A DNA stretch of 64,000 bases from the NCBI GenBank assembly GCA_024235995.1, contig JACKLI010000001.1:186001-250000 (forward strand). The letters are read 5' to 3'. Positions 25,155 through 34,951 of this stretch are shown here, in pieces. Origin of the DNA: Burkholderiaceae bacterium. GTDB taxonomy: Bacteria > Pseudomonadota > Gammaproteobacteria > Burkholderiales > Burkholderiaceae_C. How positions within the stretch are numbered: position 1 is the first letter of the stretch; each line of letters opens with the position of its first letter. The translations under genes were made by a program, and so were the position numbers. The notes below the pieces were generated by a model. It did not search any database. It was given only the letters and a program-made list of their open reading frames with translations, and had not been told where the DNA came from.

Positions 25155-25688
25155 TTATTTCTTCTTGGTTTCCTTGATCACCACCTTCTCGTCCGCATAG
25201 CGGATGCCCTTACCCTTGTAGGGCTCGGGCGGACGAGCGGCGCGGATCACGGCAGCCATCTGGCCGACGGCCTGGCGATCGGCGCCCTTGACGACGATCT
25301 CGGTCGGCGCCGGGGTCTCGACCTTCAGGCCGGCCGGCATGTCGAAGTTGACGGGGTGCGAAAAACCGATCGACAGGTTGAGCTTGTTGCCCTGGGCCTG
25401 GGCGCGGAAACCCACGCCGACCAGGTTCAGCTTCTTCTCGAAGCCCTTGCTCACGCCCACCACCATGTTGTTGACCAGCTGGCGCATGGTGCCGCTCATG
25501 GCGTTGGCCTCGCGCGATTCGTCGGCCGGCACGAAGCTCAGGTTGGCGCCGTTGGCGGCGACCTTGACCAGCGGGTTGGTGGCCAGCTTCAGCTCGCCGC
25601 CGCTGCCCTTGACGGTGATCTGCTCGTCACCGATCTTGACGTCCACGCCAGCCGGCACGGACACACCCATTTTTGCGATACGCGACAT
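25155..25688 (-). CDS. rplF: 50S ribosomal protein L6
   Basis: 177 residues, two repeated alpha/beta domains near the factor-binding site. Motifs: VPAGVDVKIGDEQITVKGSG, GVGFRAQAQGNKLNLSIGFS, and the C-terminal PPEPYKGKGIRYADE. The Lys-rich end (IKETKKK) is usual. Confidence 0.98.
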   Translation of the reverse strand: MSRIAKMGVSVPAGVDVKIGDEQITVKGSGGELKLATNPLVKVAANGANLSFVPADESREANAMSGTMRQLVNNMVVGVSKGFEKKLNLVGVGFRAQAQGNKLNLSIGFSHPVNFDMPAGLKVETPAPTEIVVKGADRQAVGQMAAVIRAARPPEPYKGKGIRYADEKVVIKETKKK

Positions 25689-25700
25689 CTGAATTTCTCC

Positions 25701-26096
25701 TTAGGCCACGTAGCACAGCACTTCGCCGCCGACCCCGGTGGCACGCGCCTTGCGGTCGGTCATCACGCCGCGGGGGGTGGTGACGATGGCCACGCCCAGG
25801 CCGTTCATGACCTGGGGAATGGCGTCGCGGCCCTTGTACACGCGCAGGCCGGGACGGCTGACGCGCTCGATGCGCTCGATGACCGGGCGGCCGGCGTAGT
25901 ACTTGAGGGCGATTTCGAGCTCGGACTTGCCGGCCTCGGACTTGACCTGGAAACCGTCGATGTAGCCCTCGTCCTTCAGAACCTGGGCAATGGCCACCTT
26001 GACCTTGGACGACGGCACCGACACGGTCTGCTTGGCCACCATCTGCGCGTTGCGGATGCGGGTCAGCAGGTCGGCAATGGGATCACTCATGCTCAT
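25701..26096 (-). CDS. rpsH: 30S ribosomal protein S8
   Basis: 131 residues; central-domain 16S rRNA binder and, in E. coli, the translational repressor of the spc operon. Starts MSMSDPIADLLTRIRNAQMV (a second ATG two codons in is equally possible), ends ARATGVGGEVLCYVA. Whether it regulates this operon cannot be seen. Confidence 0.98.
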   Translation of the reverse strand: MSMSDPIADLLTRIRNAQMVAKQTVSVPSSKVKVAIAQVLKDEGYIDGFQVKSEAGKSELEIALKYYAGRPVIERIERVSRPGLRVYKGRDAIPQVMNGLGVAIVTTPRGVMTDRKARATGVGGEVLCYVA

Positions 26097-26115
26097 GTTG
26101 CTTTACTCCTGCCGA

Positions 26116-26421
26116 TTACCAGCTGGCCTTGGTGACGCCGGGGATCTGGCCCTCGAACGCCAGCTCGCGCACCTTGGCGCGGCCCAGGCCGAACTGGCGG
26201 AACGTGCCACGCGGGCGGCCGGTGATTTCGCAGCGGTTGCGCTGGCGCGTCGGGTTGGCGTTGCGCGGCAGCTTCTGCAGCGCCAGGCGGGCCTGCGCGC
26301 GCTCGTCATCGCCACGCTTGGCGTCGTTGGCGATGGCCTTCAGCTCGGCATGCTTCTTGGCGTACTTGGCGACCAGTTTCTCGCGCTTGAGTTCGCGCTC
26401 GATCAAAGCGGTTTTTGCCAC
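26116..26421 (-). CDS. rpsN: 30S ribosomal protein S14
   Basis: 101 residues: the long, zinc-free (C-) form of S14, as the CxxC motifs of the short form are absent. Core RCEITGRPRGTFRQFGLGRA and ending QIPGVTKASW. Between rplE and rpsH. Confidence 0.98.
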   Translation of the reverse strand: MAKTALIERELKREKLVAKYAKKHAELKAIANDAKRGDDERAQARLALQKLPRNANPTRQRNRCEITGRPRGTFRQFGLGRAKVRELAFEGQIPGVTKASW

Positions 26422-26431
26422 GGGTTCACCC

Positions 26432-26971
26432 TCAGTTCTTGAACGGGAAACGGAAGCCCGCGAGCAGCGCCTTGCACTCCTCGTCGTTCTTGGCCGTCGT
26501 CGTGATGGAGATGTTCAGGCCGCGCAGGGCGTCGACCTTGTCGTACTCGATCTCGGGGAAGATGATCTGCTCTTTGACGCCCACGTTGTAGTTGCCGCGG
26601 CCGTCGAAGGAGCGCCCCGAGATGCCGCGGAAGTCGCGCACGCGCGGCAGCGCCACGGTGACGAAGCGGTCGAGAAACTCGTACATGCGCGCGCCGCGCA
26701 GGGTCACCATGGTGCCGATGGCCTGCTGCTCGCGGATCTTGAAGCCGGCGATGGCCTTCTTGGCCTTGGTGACGACGGGCTTCTGGCCGGCGATCTTGGT
26801 CAGGTCGGCGACGGCGTTGTCCATGATCTTCTTGTCGGCCACGGCCTCGCTCACGCCCATGTTGAGCGTGATCTTGGTGATGCGCGGCACCTCCATGGGC
26901 GATTTGTAGCCGAACTTCTTGATCAGCTCGGGCGCCACTTTTTCGCGGTAGTGTTGTTGCAGTCGTGCCAT
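26432..26971 (-). CDS. rplE: 50S ribosomal protein L5
   Basis: 179 residues; binds 5S rRNA and contacts P-site tRNA. Starts MARLQQHYREKVAPELIKKF; conserved PRITKITLNMGVSEA, TLRGARMYEFLDRFVTVALP and RGLNISITTTAKNDEE. Between rplX and rpsN, 8-10 base gaps. Confidence 0.98.
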   Translation of the reverse strand: MARLQQHYREKVAPELIKKFGYKSPMEVPRITKITLNMGVSEAVADKKIMDNAVADLTKIAGQKPVVTKAKKAIAGFKIREQQAIGTMVTLRGARMYEFLDRFVTVALPRVRDFRGISGRSFDGRGNYNVGVKEQIIFPEIEYDKVDALRGLNISITTTAKNDEECKALLAGFRFPFKN

Positions 26972-26979
26972 GGTGAACC

Positions 26980-27297
26980 TCAGGCCTTGATCTCTTCGCC
27001 GCTGGACTTGAACACGCGCACGCGGGTGCCGTCCTGCAGGGTCTTGATGCCGACGCGATCGGCCTTGCCGCTCGCCTTGTTGTAGATGGCCACGTTGGAC
27101 TGCTGGATCGGCATGGCCTTCTCGACGATGCCGCCCTGGATGCCCTTCATGGGGTTGGGCTTGGCGTGCTTCTTGACGAGGTTGATGCCGTCGACCAGCA
27201 CGCGATCGGCGTCCACGCGCAGCGACACCGTGCCGCGCTTGCCCTTGTCGCGCCCGGCGATCACGATCACCTCATCGCCCTTGCGAATCTTGTTCAT
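26980..27297 (-). CDS. rplX: 50S ribosomal protein L24
   Basis: 105 residues with an N-terminal KOW motif (IRKGDEVIVIAGRDKGKRGT), assembly initiator of the large subunit. NLVKKHAKPNP and the GGIVEKAMPIQQSNVAIYN stretch are conserved. Second gene of this cluster, 15 bases after rplN. Confidence 0.98.
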   Translation of the reverse strand: MNKIRKGDEVIVIAGRDKGKRGTVSLRVDADRVLVDGINLVKKHAKPNPMKGIQGGIVEKAMPIQQSNVAIYNKASGKADRVGIKTLQDGTRVRVFKSSGEEIKA

Positions 27298-27312
27298 GTC
27301 TCGCGCCTTTCC

Positions 27313-27681
27313 TTACAGGACTTCGGGAGCGAGCGACACGATCTTCATGAAGCGCTCGGTGCGCAGCTCGCGCGTGACCGGGCCGAAGATGCGGGTGCCG
27401 ATGGGCTCCAGCTTGTTGTTGAGCAGCACGGCGGCGTTGCCGTCGAACTTGATGAGCGAGCCGTCGCCGCGGCGGATGCCCTTGGCGGTGCGCACCACGA
27501 CGGCGCTGTAGATCTCGCCCTTCTTGACGCGGCCGCGCGGGGCGGCCTCTTTCACGCTCACCTTGATGATGTCGCCCACGCTGGCGTAACGCCGCTTGGA
27601 ACCGCCCAGCACCTTGATGCACATGACGGACTTGGCGCCGGTGTTGTCGGCGACCTCGAGCCTGGATTCAGTCTGGATCAT
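27313..27681 (-). CDS. rplN: 50S ribosomal protein L14
   Basis: 122 residues; contacts 16S rRNA at an intersubunit bridge. Starts MIQTESRLEVADNTGAKSVM and ends ERFMKIVSLAPEVL. It is the first gene of this cluster: directly upstream is glpD, not rpsQ, so the S10 operon is not contiguous here. A strong promoter lies 140 bases upstream. Confidence 0.98.
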   Translation of the reverse strand: MIQTESRLEVADNTGAKSVMCIKVLGGSKRRYASVGDIIKVSVKEAAPRGRVKKGEIYSAVVVRTAKGIRRGDGSLIKFDGNAAVLLNNKLEPIGTRIFGPVTRELRTERFMKIVSLAPEVL

Positions 27682-27705
27682 TGTTCAATGTTTCCCAACT
27701 TGCAC

Positions 27706-27726
27706 CCGGCTCGAGGATCGAGCCGG
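27706..27726 (-). promoter_or_regulatory. Perfect hairpin in the rplN leader
   Basis: CCGGCTCGA-3 nt-TCGAGCCGG: a 9-bp perfect stem with a 3-base loop, 25 bases upstream of the rplN start. There is no T-run after it on the minus strand, so it is not a standard terminator. It could be a leader structure for ribosomal-protein feedback or an RNase/attenuation site. Confidence 0.5.
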
Positions 27727-27820
27727 ATCAGTCTTGGGCCCAGCGCCGTGCGCCCTCAAAAAGAGCGCCCAGTGCTTTCGCGGGGCTGAAATTCTTCCGC
27801 CAGTATTGGCGAAGCCGGCG

Positions 27821-27849
27821 ATTATGACCGATTTTCAAAGGCCGGTCAA
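27821..27849 (-). promoter_or_regulatory. Sigma-70 promoter of the rplN-rplQ cluster
   Basis: On the minus strand TTGACC (27844-27849), a 17-base spacer, CATAAT (27821-27826). The -35 hexamer contains the TGA stop codon of glpD. Predicted start near 27814 gives a leader of about 130 bases carrying the hairpin at 27706-27726. Confidence 0.75.
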
Positions 27850-29453
27850 GCGCTGCCGGTTGCGCCCTGTTGGGCATAGGCCGCAGCCAACCATTCAAAC
27901 GACGCCTGCGCCGGCTCGCGCCCCAGCTCGTCCTGCAGCACGGCGGCCACGGCGGGGGCGGCGCGGGCGGCCTGCGCGGCGTCCAGAAACAGCAGGCGGC
28001 AGCGGCGCGCCAGCACGTCCTCGACCGTGCGCGCGTATTCGTGGCGCGCGGCAAAGCGCACCATGGCCTCGGTCAGGCCGGGGGCCAGTTCGCGCCCGGC
28101 GCCGGGTAGGCCGGCCAGCAGGGGCGCCTCGGCGCCGTAGGAGTGCAGGCCCTGCGGCTGGCTGATGGGCACGGGGGCCACGGGCCGGCTGCCCTCGGCC
28201 GGGGCGCCCACCAACTTCAGCCCCGCCGTGCGCGAGGGGCCGCGCGCGGCCAGCCGCCCGCTGTCCACGCAGTGGGCCAGCACGTCCTCGGCCATGGCGC
28301 GGTAGGTGGTCCACTTGCCGCCCGTCACGGTGACCAGGCCCGAGCGCGCCACACGCACCGTGTGCTCGCGGCTGATGGACTTGGTGCTGCCGGCGTCGCC
28401 CCCCGGGCGCACCAGCGGGCGCAGGCCGGCCCAACTGCTGAGGATGTCGGCGCGGGTGGGCGCTCGCTTCAGGTAACGCGCGGCCTCGGTCAGGATGAAG
28501 TCCAGCTCGGACGCCTGCGGGCGCGGCTCCAGCGGCACGTCGCCGCGCGGGGTGTCGGTGGTACCCAAAATGAGCTTGCCCAGCCAGGGCACGGCAAACA
28601 GCACCCGGCCGTCGCGCGTGCTGGGCACCAGCAGGGCGTGCTCGCCGGGCAGAAAGCTCTGGTCGACCACCACGTGCACGCCCTGGCTGGGCTCGACCAT
28701 GGGCGCCAGCTTTTGCCCGGCCTGTTGCGCGTCCTGCTGGCGCAGGGTGTCGACCCACACGCCGGTGGCGTTGACGATGCAGCCGGCCTGCACGCGCCAT
28801 TCGCGCCCGCTCTCGGCATCGCGCAGGCGCAGGCCCACGGCCTGGCCGGCGTCGTGCAGCACCTCCAGCGCCTCGCAGTAATTCAGCACCAGCGCGCCCT
28901 GCGCGGCCGCCGTGCGCGCCAGCGCCAGCGCCAGGCGGGCGTCGTCGAACTGGCCGTCCCAGTACTTGACGCCGCCCTTCAGGCCCTGCGGCTGCACGCC
29001 GGGCAGCAGGCGCTGCGTTTGCCCCGCGCCCAGCCATTGGGTGGCGCCCAGGCCGGCGCGGCCGGCCAGCAGGTCGTACATCTTCAGGCCCACGCCGTAG
29101 AACGGCGTCTCCCACAGCTTGTAGGAGGGCATGACGAAGGCCAGCGGCTGCGCCAGGTGCGGCGCGCTGTCGAGGATGTGCACGCGCTCGTGCAGCGCCT
29201 CGCGCACCAGGTGGATGTCGCCCTGCGCCAGGTAGCGCACGCCGCCGTGCACCAGCTTGGTGGCGCGCGAGGAGGTGCCCTTGGCGAAGTCGTGCGCCTC
29301 CACCAGCAGCACGCTGTGCCCGCGCAGGGCGGCGTCCAGCGCCACGCCCAGGCCGGTGGCGCCGCCGCCGACCACGGCCAGGTCGTAGCGGCGCGGCGCG
29401 TCCAGTTGCGCCAGCAGGGCGGCGCGGTCGGTGGGCAAGGGGGCTGGGTTCAT
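27846..29453 (-). CDS. glpD: Aerobic glycerol-3-phosphate dehydrogenase
   Basis: Membrane-associated FAD enzyme oxidising sn-glycerol-3-phosphate to dihydroxyacetone phosphate and reducing quinone. 535 residues; FAD-binding DLAVVGGGATGLGVALDAAL (about 24-43), then SSRATKLVHGGVRYLAQGD, GTTDTPRGD and TVTGGKWTTYRAMAEDVL. Normal length. Downstream of glpK on the same strand with a dispersed repeat between them; the pair makes the glycerol catabolic unit. No facilitator gene or glpR is in the window. Confidence 0.96.
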   Translation of the reverse strand: MNPAPLPTDRAALLAQLDAPRRYDLAVVGGGATGLGVALDAALRGHSVLLVEAHDFAKGTSSRATKLVHGGVRYLAQGDIHLVREALHERVHILDSAPHLAQPLAFVMPSYKLWETPFYGVGLKMYDLLAGRAGLGATQWLGAGQTQRLLPGVQPQGLKGGVKYWDGQFDDARLALALARTAAAQGALVLNYCEALEVLHDAGQAVGLRLRDAESGREWRVQAGCIVNATGVWVDTLRQQDAQQAGQKLAPMVEPSQGVHVVVDQSFLPGEHALLVPSTRDGRVLFAVPWLGKLILGTTDTPRGDVPLEPRPQASELDFILTEAARYLKRAPTRADILSSWAGLRPLVRPGGDAGSTKSISREHTVRVARSGLVTVTGGKWTTYRAMAEDVLAHCVDSGRLAARGPSRTAGLKLVGAPAEGSRPVAPVPISQPQGLHSYGAEAPLLAGLPGAGRELAPGLTEAMVRFAARHEYARTVEDVLARRCRLLFLDAAQAARAAPAVAAVLQDELGREPAQASFEWLAAAYAQQGATGSA

Positions 29454-29464
29454 CCGTCGATAAC

Positions 29465-29514
29465 TATGTTTTTAATAGCTGCCAGCGCTTGGTTGGCCGG
29501 GGCAAGCCCTGATT

Positions 29515-29517
<3 letters not shown>
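29465..29517 (+). repeat. Dispersed short repeat between glpK and glpD
   Basis: TTTTTAATAGCTGCCAGCGC, then TTGGTTGGCCGGGGCAAGCC and CTGATTTTA. One of the cleanest copies; it fills nearly the entire glpK-glpD gap, and its AT-rich end contains the glpK stop codon. Confidence 0.85.
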
Positions 29518-31056
<1,539 letters not shown>

Positions 31057-31123
31057 GGCGGCAAGCGTAGCGCAAGGGCCTTGCGCCTACACTGCGGGCA
31101 AACCTGAACCGCATCGACCCGCC

Positions 31124-31957
31124 ATGTCAGCCAGCCCCCTGCCCCCCTCCACCCGCATCGCCTTCATCGGCGGCGGCAACATGGCCAGCGCCATCCTCGG
31201 CGGGCTGATCCAGCGCGGGCTGCCGGCGGCGCAGATCACCGTGGTCGAGCCCTTCGAGGCCGCGCGCGCCGCGCTGCGCGAGCACCATGGCATCGAAGCC
31301 CTGCCGGCCGCCAGCGCTGCGCTGGCCGGCAGCGACCTGCTGGTGTGGGCCGTCAAGCCGCAGAGCTTTCAGGCCGCCGCCGCGCCGGTGGCGCCGCACG
31401 TGGGCGGCGCGCTGCAGCTGTCGGTGATGGCCGGCATCCGCTCGGACGCCATCGCCCGCGCCACCGGCGCCGCCCGCATCGTGCGCTGCATGCCCAACAC
31501 GCCGGCGCTGGTGGGGCGCGGCATGACGGGGCTGTTTGCCGGCCCCGCCGCCAGCGACGCCGACCGCGCGCTGGCCGAGACGGTGATCCGCACCACGGGC
31601 GACGCGCTGTGGGTGCAGCGCGAGGAACAGCTGGACGCCGTCACCGCCCTGTCGGGCTCGGGCCCGGCCTATGTCTTCTACTTTCTGGAGGCCATGCAGC
31701 AGGCCGGCGCCGAGCTGGGCCTGTCGCCCGAGCAGGCCCGCCAGCTGGCCGTGGGCACCTTTGCCGGCGGCGCGCACCTGGCCGGCGCATCGCCCGAGCC
31801 GCTGGCCACCCTGCGCGAGCGCGTGACCAGCAAGGGTGGCACCACCTACGCCGCGCTGACGGCCATGGAGCAGGCCGGCGTCAAGGCCGCCTTCGTGCAG
31901 GCCATGCACGCGGCCTGCCAGCGCGCCAAGGAGCTGGGCGACGAGTTCGGGGGCTGA
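31124..31957 (+). CDS. proC: Pyrroline-5-carboxylate reductase
   Basis: Last step of proline synthesis, NAD(P)H-dependent. 277 residues from the ATG at 31124; the Rossmann motif IAFIGGGNMASAILGGLIQ comes first, then MPNTPALVGRGMTGLF, and the C-terminal signature LREQVTSKGGTT-type (here LRERVTSKGGTTYAALTAME). Cytoplasmic. The stop codon is the first part of a 166-bp repeat. Confidence 0.96.
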   Translation: MSASPLPPSTRIAFIGGGNMASAILGGLIQRGLPAAQITVVEPFEAARAALREHHGIEALPAASAALAGSDLLVWAVKPQSFQAAAAPVAPHVGGALQLSVMAGIRSDAIARATGAARIVRCMPNTPALVGRGMTGLFAGPAASDADRALAETVIRTTGDALWVQREEQLDAVTALSGSGPAYVFYFLEAMQQAGAELGLSPEQARQLAVGTFAGGAHLAGASPEPLATLRERVTSKGGTTYAALTAMEQAGVKAAFVQAMHAACQRAKELGDEFGG

Positions 31958-32119
31958 GAAGGCGTGAACGAACCCGTCATGCCCGCTCATCCCGCCCAAA
32001 CGCGCCCGCTCGGCGTTGCAAATGCTCGCCGTAGCCCAAGCTACGTCTGCGCTTTGCGCCTTGATCGGCCACGTTTGGGCAGCCTGCTCGGGCACGCCGG
32101 ATTCATTCACACCTTCTGA
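31954..32119 (+). repeat. 166-bp element, copy A (between proC and ubiA)
   Basis: Begins CTGAGAAGGCGTGAACGAAC, where TGA is the proC stop, and ends with GGATTCATTCACACCTTCTG. The two ends are imperfect inverted repeats of about 23 bp; an internal palindrome (CGTAGC-CCAA-GCTACG) sits near 32030-32046. Roughly 95% identical by eye to copy B at 59718-59883 in opposite orientation. No coding capacity. In this convergent gap it could act as a transcript 3'-end structure for both proC and ubiA. Confidence 0.9.
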
Positions 32120-32126
32120 GCGCGCT

Positions 32127-33002
32127 TCAGCGCACGGCCAATGCCAGCGCGATGCCGGCAAACACCGTGGCGCCCAGCCAGTGGTTCTGGCTGAAGGCGG
32201 TAAAGCAGCCCTCGCGCGTGCGGTGGCGAATCAGCGTGTAGTGCCACGCGGCCTGCGCGGCGGCCAGGGCAAAGGCCGCAACCAGGATGGGCGACGGCGC
32301 GCGGGCGACGCCGACGGCCAGCCACACGGCCAGATAGACGACGTAAAAGCCCATCACCGCCGCCACGTCGAAGCGGCCCAGGGTGATGGCCGAGGTCTTC
32401 ATGCCGATCTTCAGGTCGTCGTCGCGGTCGACCATGGCGTATTCGGTGTCGTAGGCCAGCACCCAGAAGGCGTTGCCCAGCAGCAGGATCCAGGCTTCGG
32501 GCGGCACCCGGCCCTGCACCGCCGCGTAGGCCATCGGAATGCCGAAGGAAAAGGCCACGCCCAGCACGGCCTGCGGCATGGACACGTGGCGCTTGGCAAA
32601 GGGATAGACGAGGGCGATGGCCAGCGCCGGAAACGACCAGGCGATGGCCGCCGGCGTGGTGGTCAGCACCAGGCCGAAGGCAGCCAGCGCCAGCACGGCG
32701 CCCACGGCCAGGGCCTCGCGCACGCCGACTTCGCCCGTGGTGACGGGGCGCCTGGCGGTGCGCTTGACGTGGCGGTCGAACTCGCGGTCGGCCACGTCGT
32801 TGACGCAGCAGCCGGCCGAGCGCATGAGGATGGTGCCGGCCACGAACACCGCCAGCAGGTGCCAGCCCGGAAAGCCGCCCGCCGCCAGCCACAGCGCGCT
32901 GAGTGTGGGCCACAGCAGCACCAGCCAGCCGGCGGGGCGGCTCCAGCGGATCAGGTCGAGGTATTGGGCGAGCTTGCCGCGGGACGGGGCGGAGGCGGTC
33001 AT
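32127..33002 (-). CDS. ubiA: 4-hydroxybenzoate octaprenyltransferase
   Basis: Integral membrane prenyltransferase of ubiquinone synthesis, attaching the polyprenyl chain to 4-hydroxybenzoate. 291 residues with about nine helices. First Asp-rich motif NDVADREFDRHVKRT (about 68-82), second DTEYAMVDRDDDLKIGMKTS. Start SRGKLAQYLDLIRWSRPAGW is typical. Its 3' end faces the 166-bp repeat; a dispersed short repeat separates it from oxyR. Confidence 0.96.
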   Translation of the reverse strand: MTASAPSRGKLAQYLDLIRWSRPAGWLVLLWPTLSALWLAAGGFPGWHLLAVFVAGTILMRSAGCCVNDVADREFDRHVKRTARRPVTTGEVGVREALAVGAVLALAAFGLVLTTTPAAIAWSFPALAIALVYPFAKRHVSMPQAVLGVAFSFGIPMAYAAVQGRVPPEAWILLLGNAFWVLAYDTEYAMVDRDDDLKIGMKTSAITLGRFDVAAVMGFYVVYLAVWLAVGVARAPSPILVAAFALAAAQAAWHYTLIRHRTREGCFTAFSQNHWLGATVFAGIALALAVR

Positions 33003-33010
33003 GCAATGAA

Positions 33011-33067
33011 AACGATAGCTGATAGCGCTTGTTGTATACGGTCTAGAGGTTGATTTTGCTTGAAATC
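33011..33067 (+). repeat. Dispersed short repeat between oxyR and ubiA
   Basis: AACGATAGCTGATAGCGCTT, GTTGTATACG, then GTCTAGAGGTTGATTTTGCT. Clean intergenic copy, occupying most of the 100-base gap. Confidence 0.85.
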
Positions 33068-33102
33068 CATGGCGCCCTTGTCACGTGCGCCGCCGCCGGC
33101 CC

Positions 33103-34050
33103 TCACGACAGGCGGGTGACGCCCGGCAGCTCGCAGGCATAGACGGCGTTGCGCAGCGCGGCGATGGCCTCGTAGCGCGTGAAGCTGCGCCGCCAGGCCA
33201 GCACCACGCGGCGGGTGGGCGGGGCGGCGCCGGCGTGCTCGTCCACCACGGGCAGGTAGCGCAGCAGCGGCTCGGTGCCGTGCACGTCGGGCGCGGGCAC
33301 GGCCAGCGCGGGCACCAGGGTCACGCCCATGCCGGCGGCCACCATGTGCTTGATGGTCTCCAGCGACGAGCCCTCGAAGCTCTTGCGGATGCCGTCGGCG
33401 GCGCTGGCGAAGCGCGCGAACTCGGGGCACACCTGCAGCACGTGGTCGCGAAAGCAGTGGCCGGTGCCCAGCAGCAGCATGGTCTGGCCCTGCAGCTGCT
33501 GCGAGGTGACGGACGCCTGCGCCGCCAGCGGGTGGCCCACGGGCACGGCGGCGACGAAGGGCTCGTCGTACAGCGGCGCCACGGCCAGGCCGGTGTCGGG
33601 AAAGGGCTCGGCCAGGATGGCGCAGTCGATCTCACCGGTACGCAGCATCTCCAGCAGACGTGCGGTGAAGTTCTCCTGCAGCATCAGCGGCATCTGCGGC
33701 GTGCGCTCGATGTTGCGGCGCACCAGCTCGGGCAGCAGGTAGGGGCCGATGGTATAGATCACGCCCAGCTTGAGCGGACCGCCCAGCGGGTCCTTGCCGC
33801 GCTTGGCGATCTCCTTGATCTCGGCCGCCTGCTCCAGCACGCTCTGGGCCTGGCGCACGATCGCCTCGCCCAGCGCGGTGACGGTGATCTCGCCGCTGCT
33901 GCGCTCGAACAGCTTGAGCTCCAGCTCGTCCTCCAGCTTCTTGACCGCCACCGACAGCGTGGGCTGCGAGACGAAGCAGGCCTCGGCAGCCTTGCCGAAG
34001 TGCTTCTCGCGGGCCACGGCCACGATGTATTTCAGTTCTGTAAGGGTCAC
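33103..34050 (-). CDS. oxyR: LysR-type peroxide sensor OxyR
   Basis: 315-residue transcriptional regulator. N-terminal winged helix-turn-helix (MTLTELKYIVAVAREKHFGK, then SQPTLSVAVKKLEDEL), C-terminal sensor domain. The redox pair is C199 and C208 (GHCFRDHVLQVC), the same numbering as E. coli OxyR, so peroxide forms a disulfide that switches it on. Expected targets are catalase, alkyl hydroperoxide reductase and dps; none is in the window. recG lies nearby on the same strand, recalling the oxyR-recG linkage known in other proteobacteria. Confidence 0.95.
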   Translation of the reverse strand: MTLTELKYIVAVAREKHFGKAAEACFVSQPTLSVAVKKLEDELELKLFERSSGEITVTALGEAIVRQAQSVLEQAAEIKEIAKRGKDPLGGPLKLGVIYTIGPYLLPELVRRNIERTPQMPLMLQENFTARLLEMLRTGEIDCAILAEPFPDTGLAVAPLYDEPFVAAVPVGHPLAAQASVTSQQLQGQTMLLLGTGHCFRDHVLQVCPEFARFASAADGIRKSFEGSSLETIKHMVAAGMGVTLVPALAVPAPDVHGTEPLLRYLPVVDEHAGAAPPTRRVVLAWRRSFTRYEAIAALRNAVYACELPGVTRLS

Positions 34051-34106
34051 GGTGTCGGGGTTGGAATGCCGGCGTCAAGGATACGCCAGCATCTGCCCAT
34101 GTGAAA

Positions 34107-34133
34107 ACGGCCTCGGTGGGACACCGAGGCCGT
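34107..34133 (-). terminator. Hairpin terminator between the lipoprotein gene and oxyR
   Basis: Perfect 12-bp stem ACGGCCTCGGTG with a 3-base loop and its complement, followed on the minus strand by only four T residues. It probably ends the lipoprotein transcript before oxyR. Confidence 0.8.
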
Positions 34134-34154
34134 GGCCCAACCCGGCCCGACGCG

Positions 34155-34820
34155 TCAGCTGGCCTTGTCCGGAAACTGCCTGGCCAGCCCGTCCGAGAGC
34201 ACGTCGGCGATCATGTCCATGTGGTGCTGCATGTCGGTCCACAGCTGGGCCTGCTGCGCGGCCGGCGCGCCCGCCATCATGGCGCCGACCTGCTGGCGGT
34301 GGTCGCCCGCGTGCATCAGCAGCGCGCCCTGCAGCTGGCCGACGGTCCAGTTCTGCGGGTTGGCGCCGGCAAAGAACTGCGCGATGGCCGTGGCGTTGGC
34401 CGCCAGCTCGTCCATGGCCTTTTGCTCGGCCGCCGCGTCGTGGGCCTTGGCCGCCAGCGTCAGCGCCTTCACGCCGGCCCAGTGGCCGCCCAGCGCCTTC
34501 AGCGTCGCGTCGTCGGCCGCCGCGCCGTAGAAGCCTCCCACGGCCCCCGCGATCTGCCTGGCGTTGTCGATCACGGCGGCTTCGGCCTTTTGCTGGGCCG
34601 CGGCGTTGCCCCCGTGCACGGCCAATGCGTAGTCGCGCGTGGCGGCGATGTGGCCCTGCCACAGCCCGCGCATGGCGGCGTGCAGCTTGGGCGCAGTGGC
34701 GGCACTGGCCGCGCTGCTGGCCATGGCCGCGTGCGGGGCGGCGGGTTGCGTGGCCGCGCAGCCGCTCACGGCGGCGCCCAGGGCCATCACGGCGGCCAGG
34801 GCGAAAAGACTGAGTTTCAT
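34155..34820 (-). CDS. Predicted lipoprotein of unknown function, helix-rich
   Basis: 221 residues with a lipoprotein signal peptide (MKLSLFALAAVMALGAAVSG then Cys21, lipobox VSGC). The mature part is Ala-rich and helical. It contains a His/Trp-bearing region (LQGALLMHAGDHRQQVGAMM and DMQHHMDMIADVLSDGL) reminiscent of DUF4142/DinB-like four-helix bundles, but I do not recognise a family with confidence. The histidine-rich helices could bind metal. A Shine-Dalgarno GGAG precedes the ATG. It is a separate transcription unit between recG and oxyR. Confidence 0.75.
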   Translation of the reverse strand: MKLSLFALAAVMALGAAVSGCAATQPAAPHAAMASSAASAATAPKLHAAMRGLWQGHIAATRDYALAVHGGNAAAQQKAEAAVIDNARQIAGAVGGFYGAAADDATLKALGGHWAGVKALTLAAKAHDAAAEQKAMDELAANATAIAQFFAGANPQNWTVGQLQGALLMHAGDHRQQVGAMMAGAPAAQQAQLWTDMQHHMDMIADVLSDGLARQFPDKAS

Positions 34821-34951
34821 GACGATCTCCTTCGTTGATGGGTGATGAGTGGGTGTAGCGCCGAACGAATGGCTTCATCGGCGTCGCATGGACTCGTCAC
34901 GACATAGGATGGGAGCACCGCGCGCCGCGTTCCGGCGCGGGCGCTGATGGG

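Noticed and set aside
31127..32161. 344-codon frame antisense to proC extending into the 166-bp element
   Set aside because: Shadow of proC; its N-terminal part is only a translation of the repeat, and the same translation appears at copy B for that reason.
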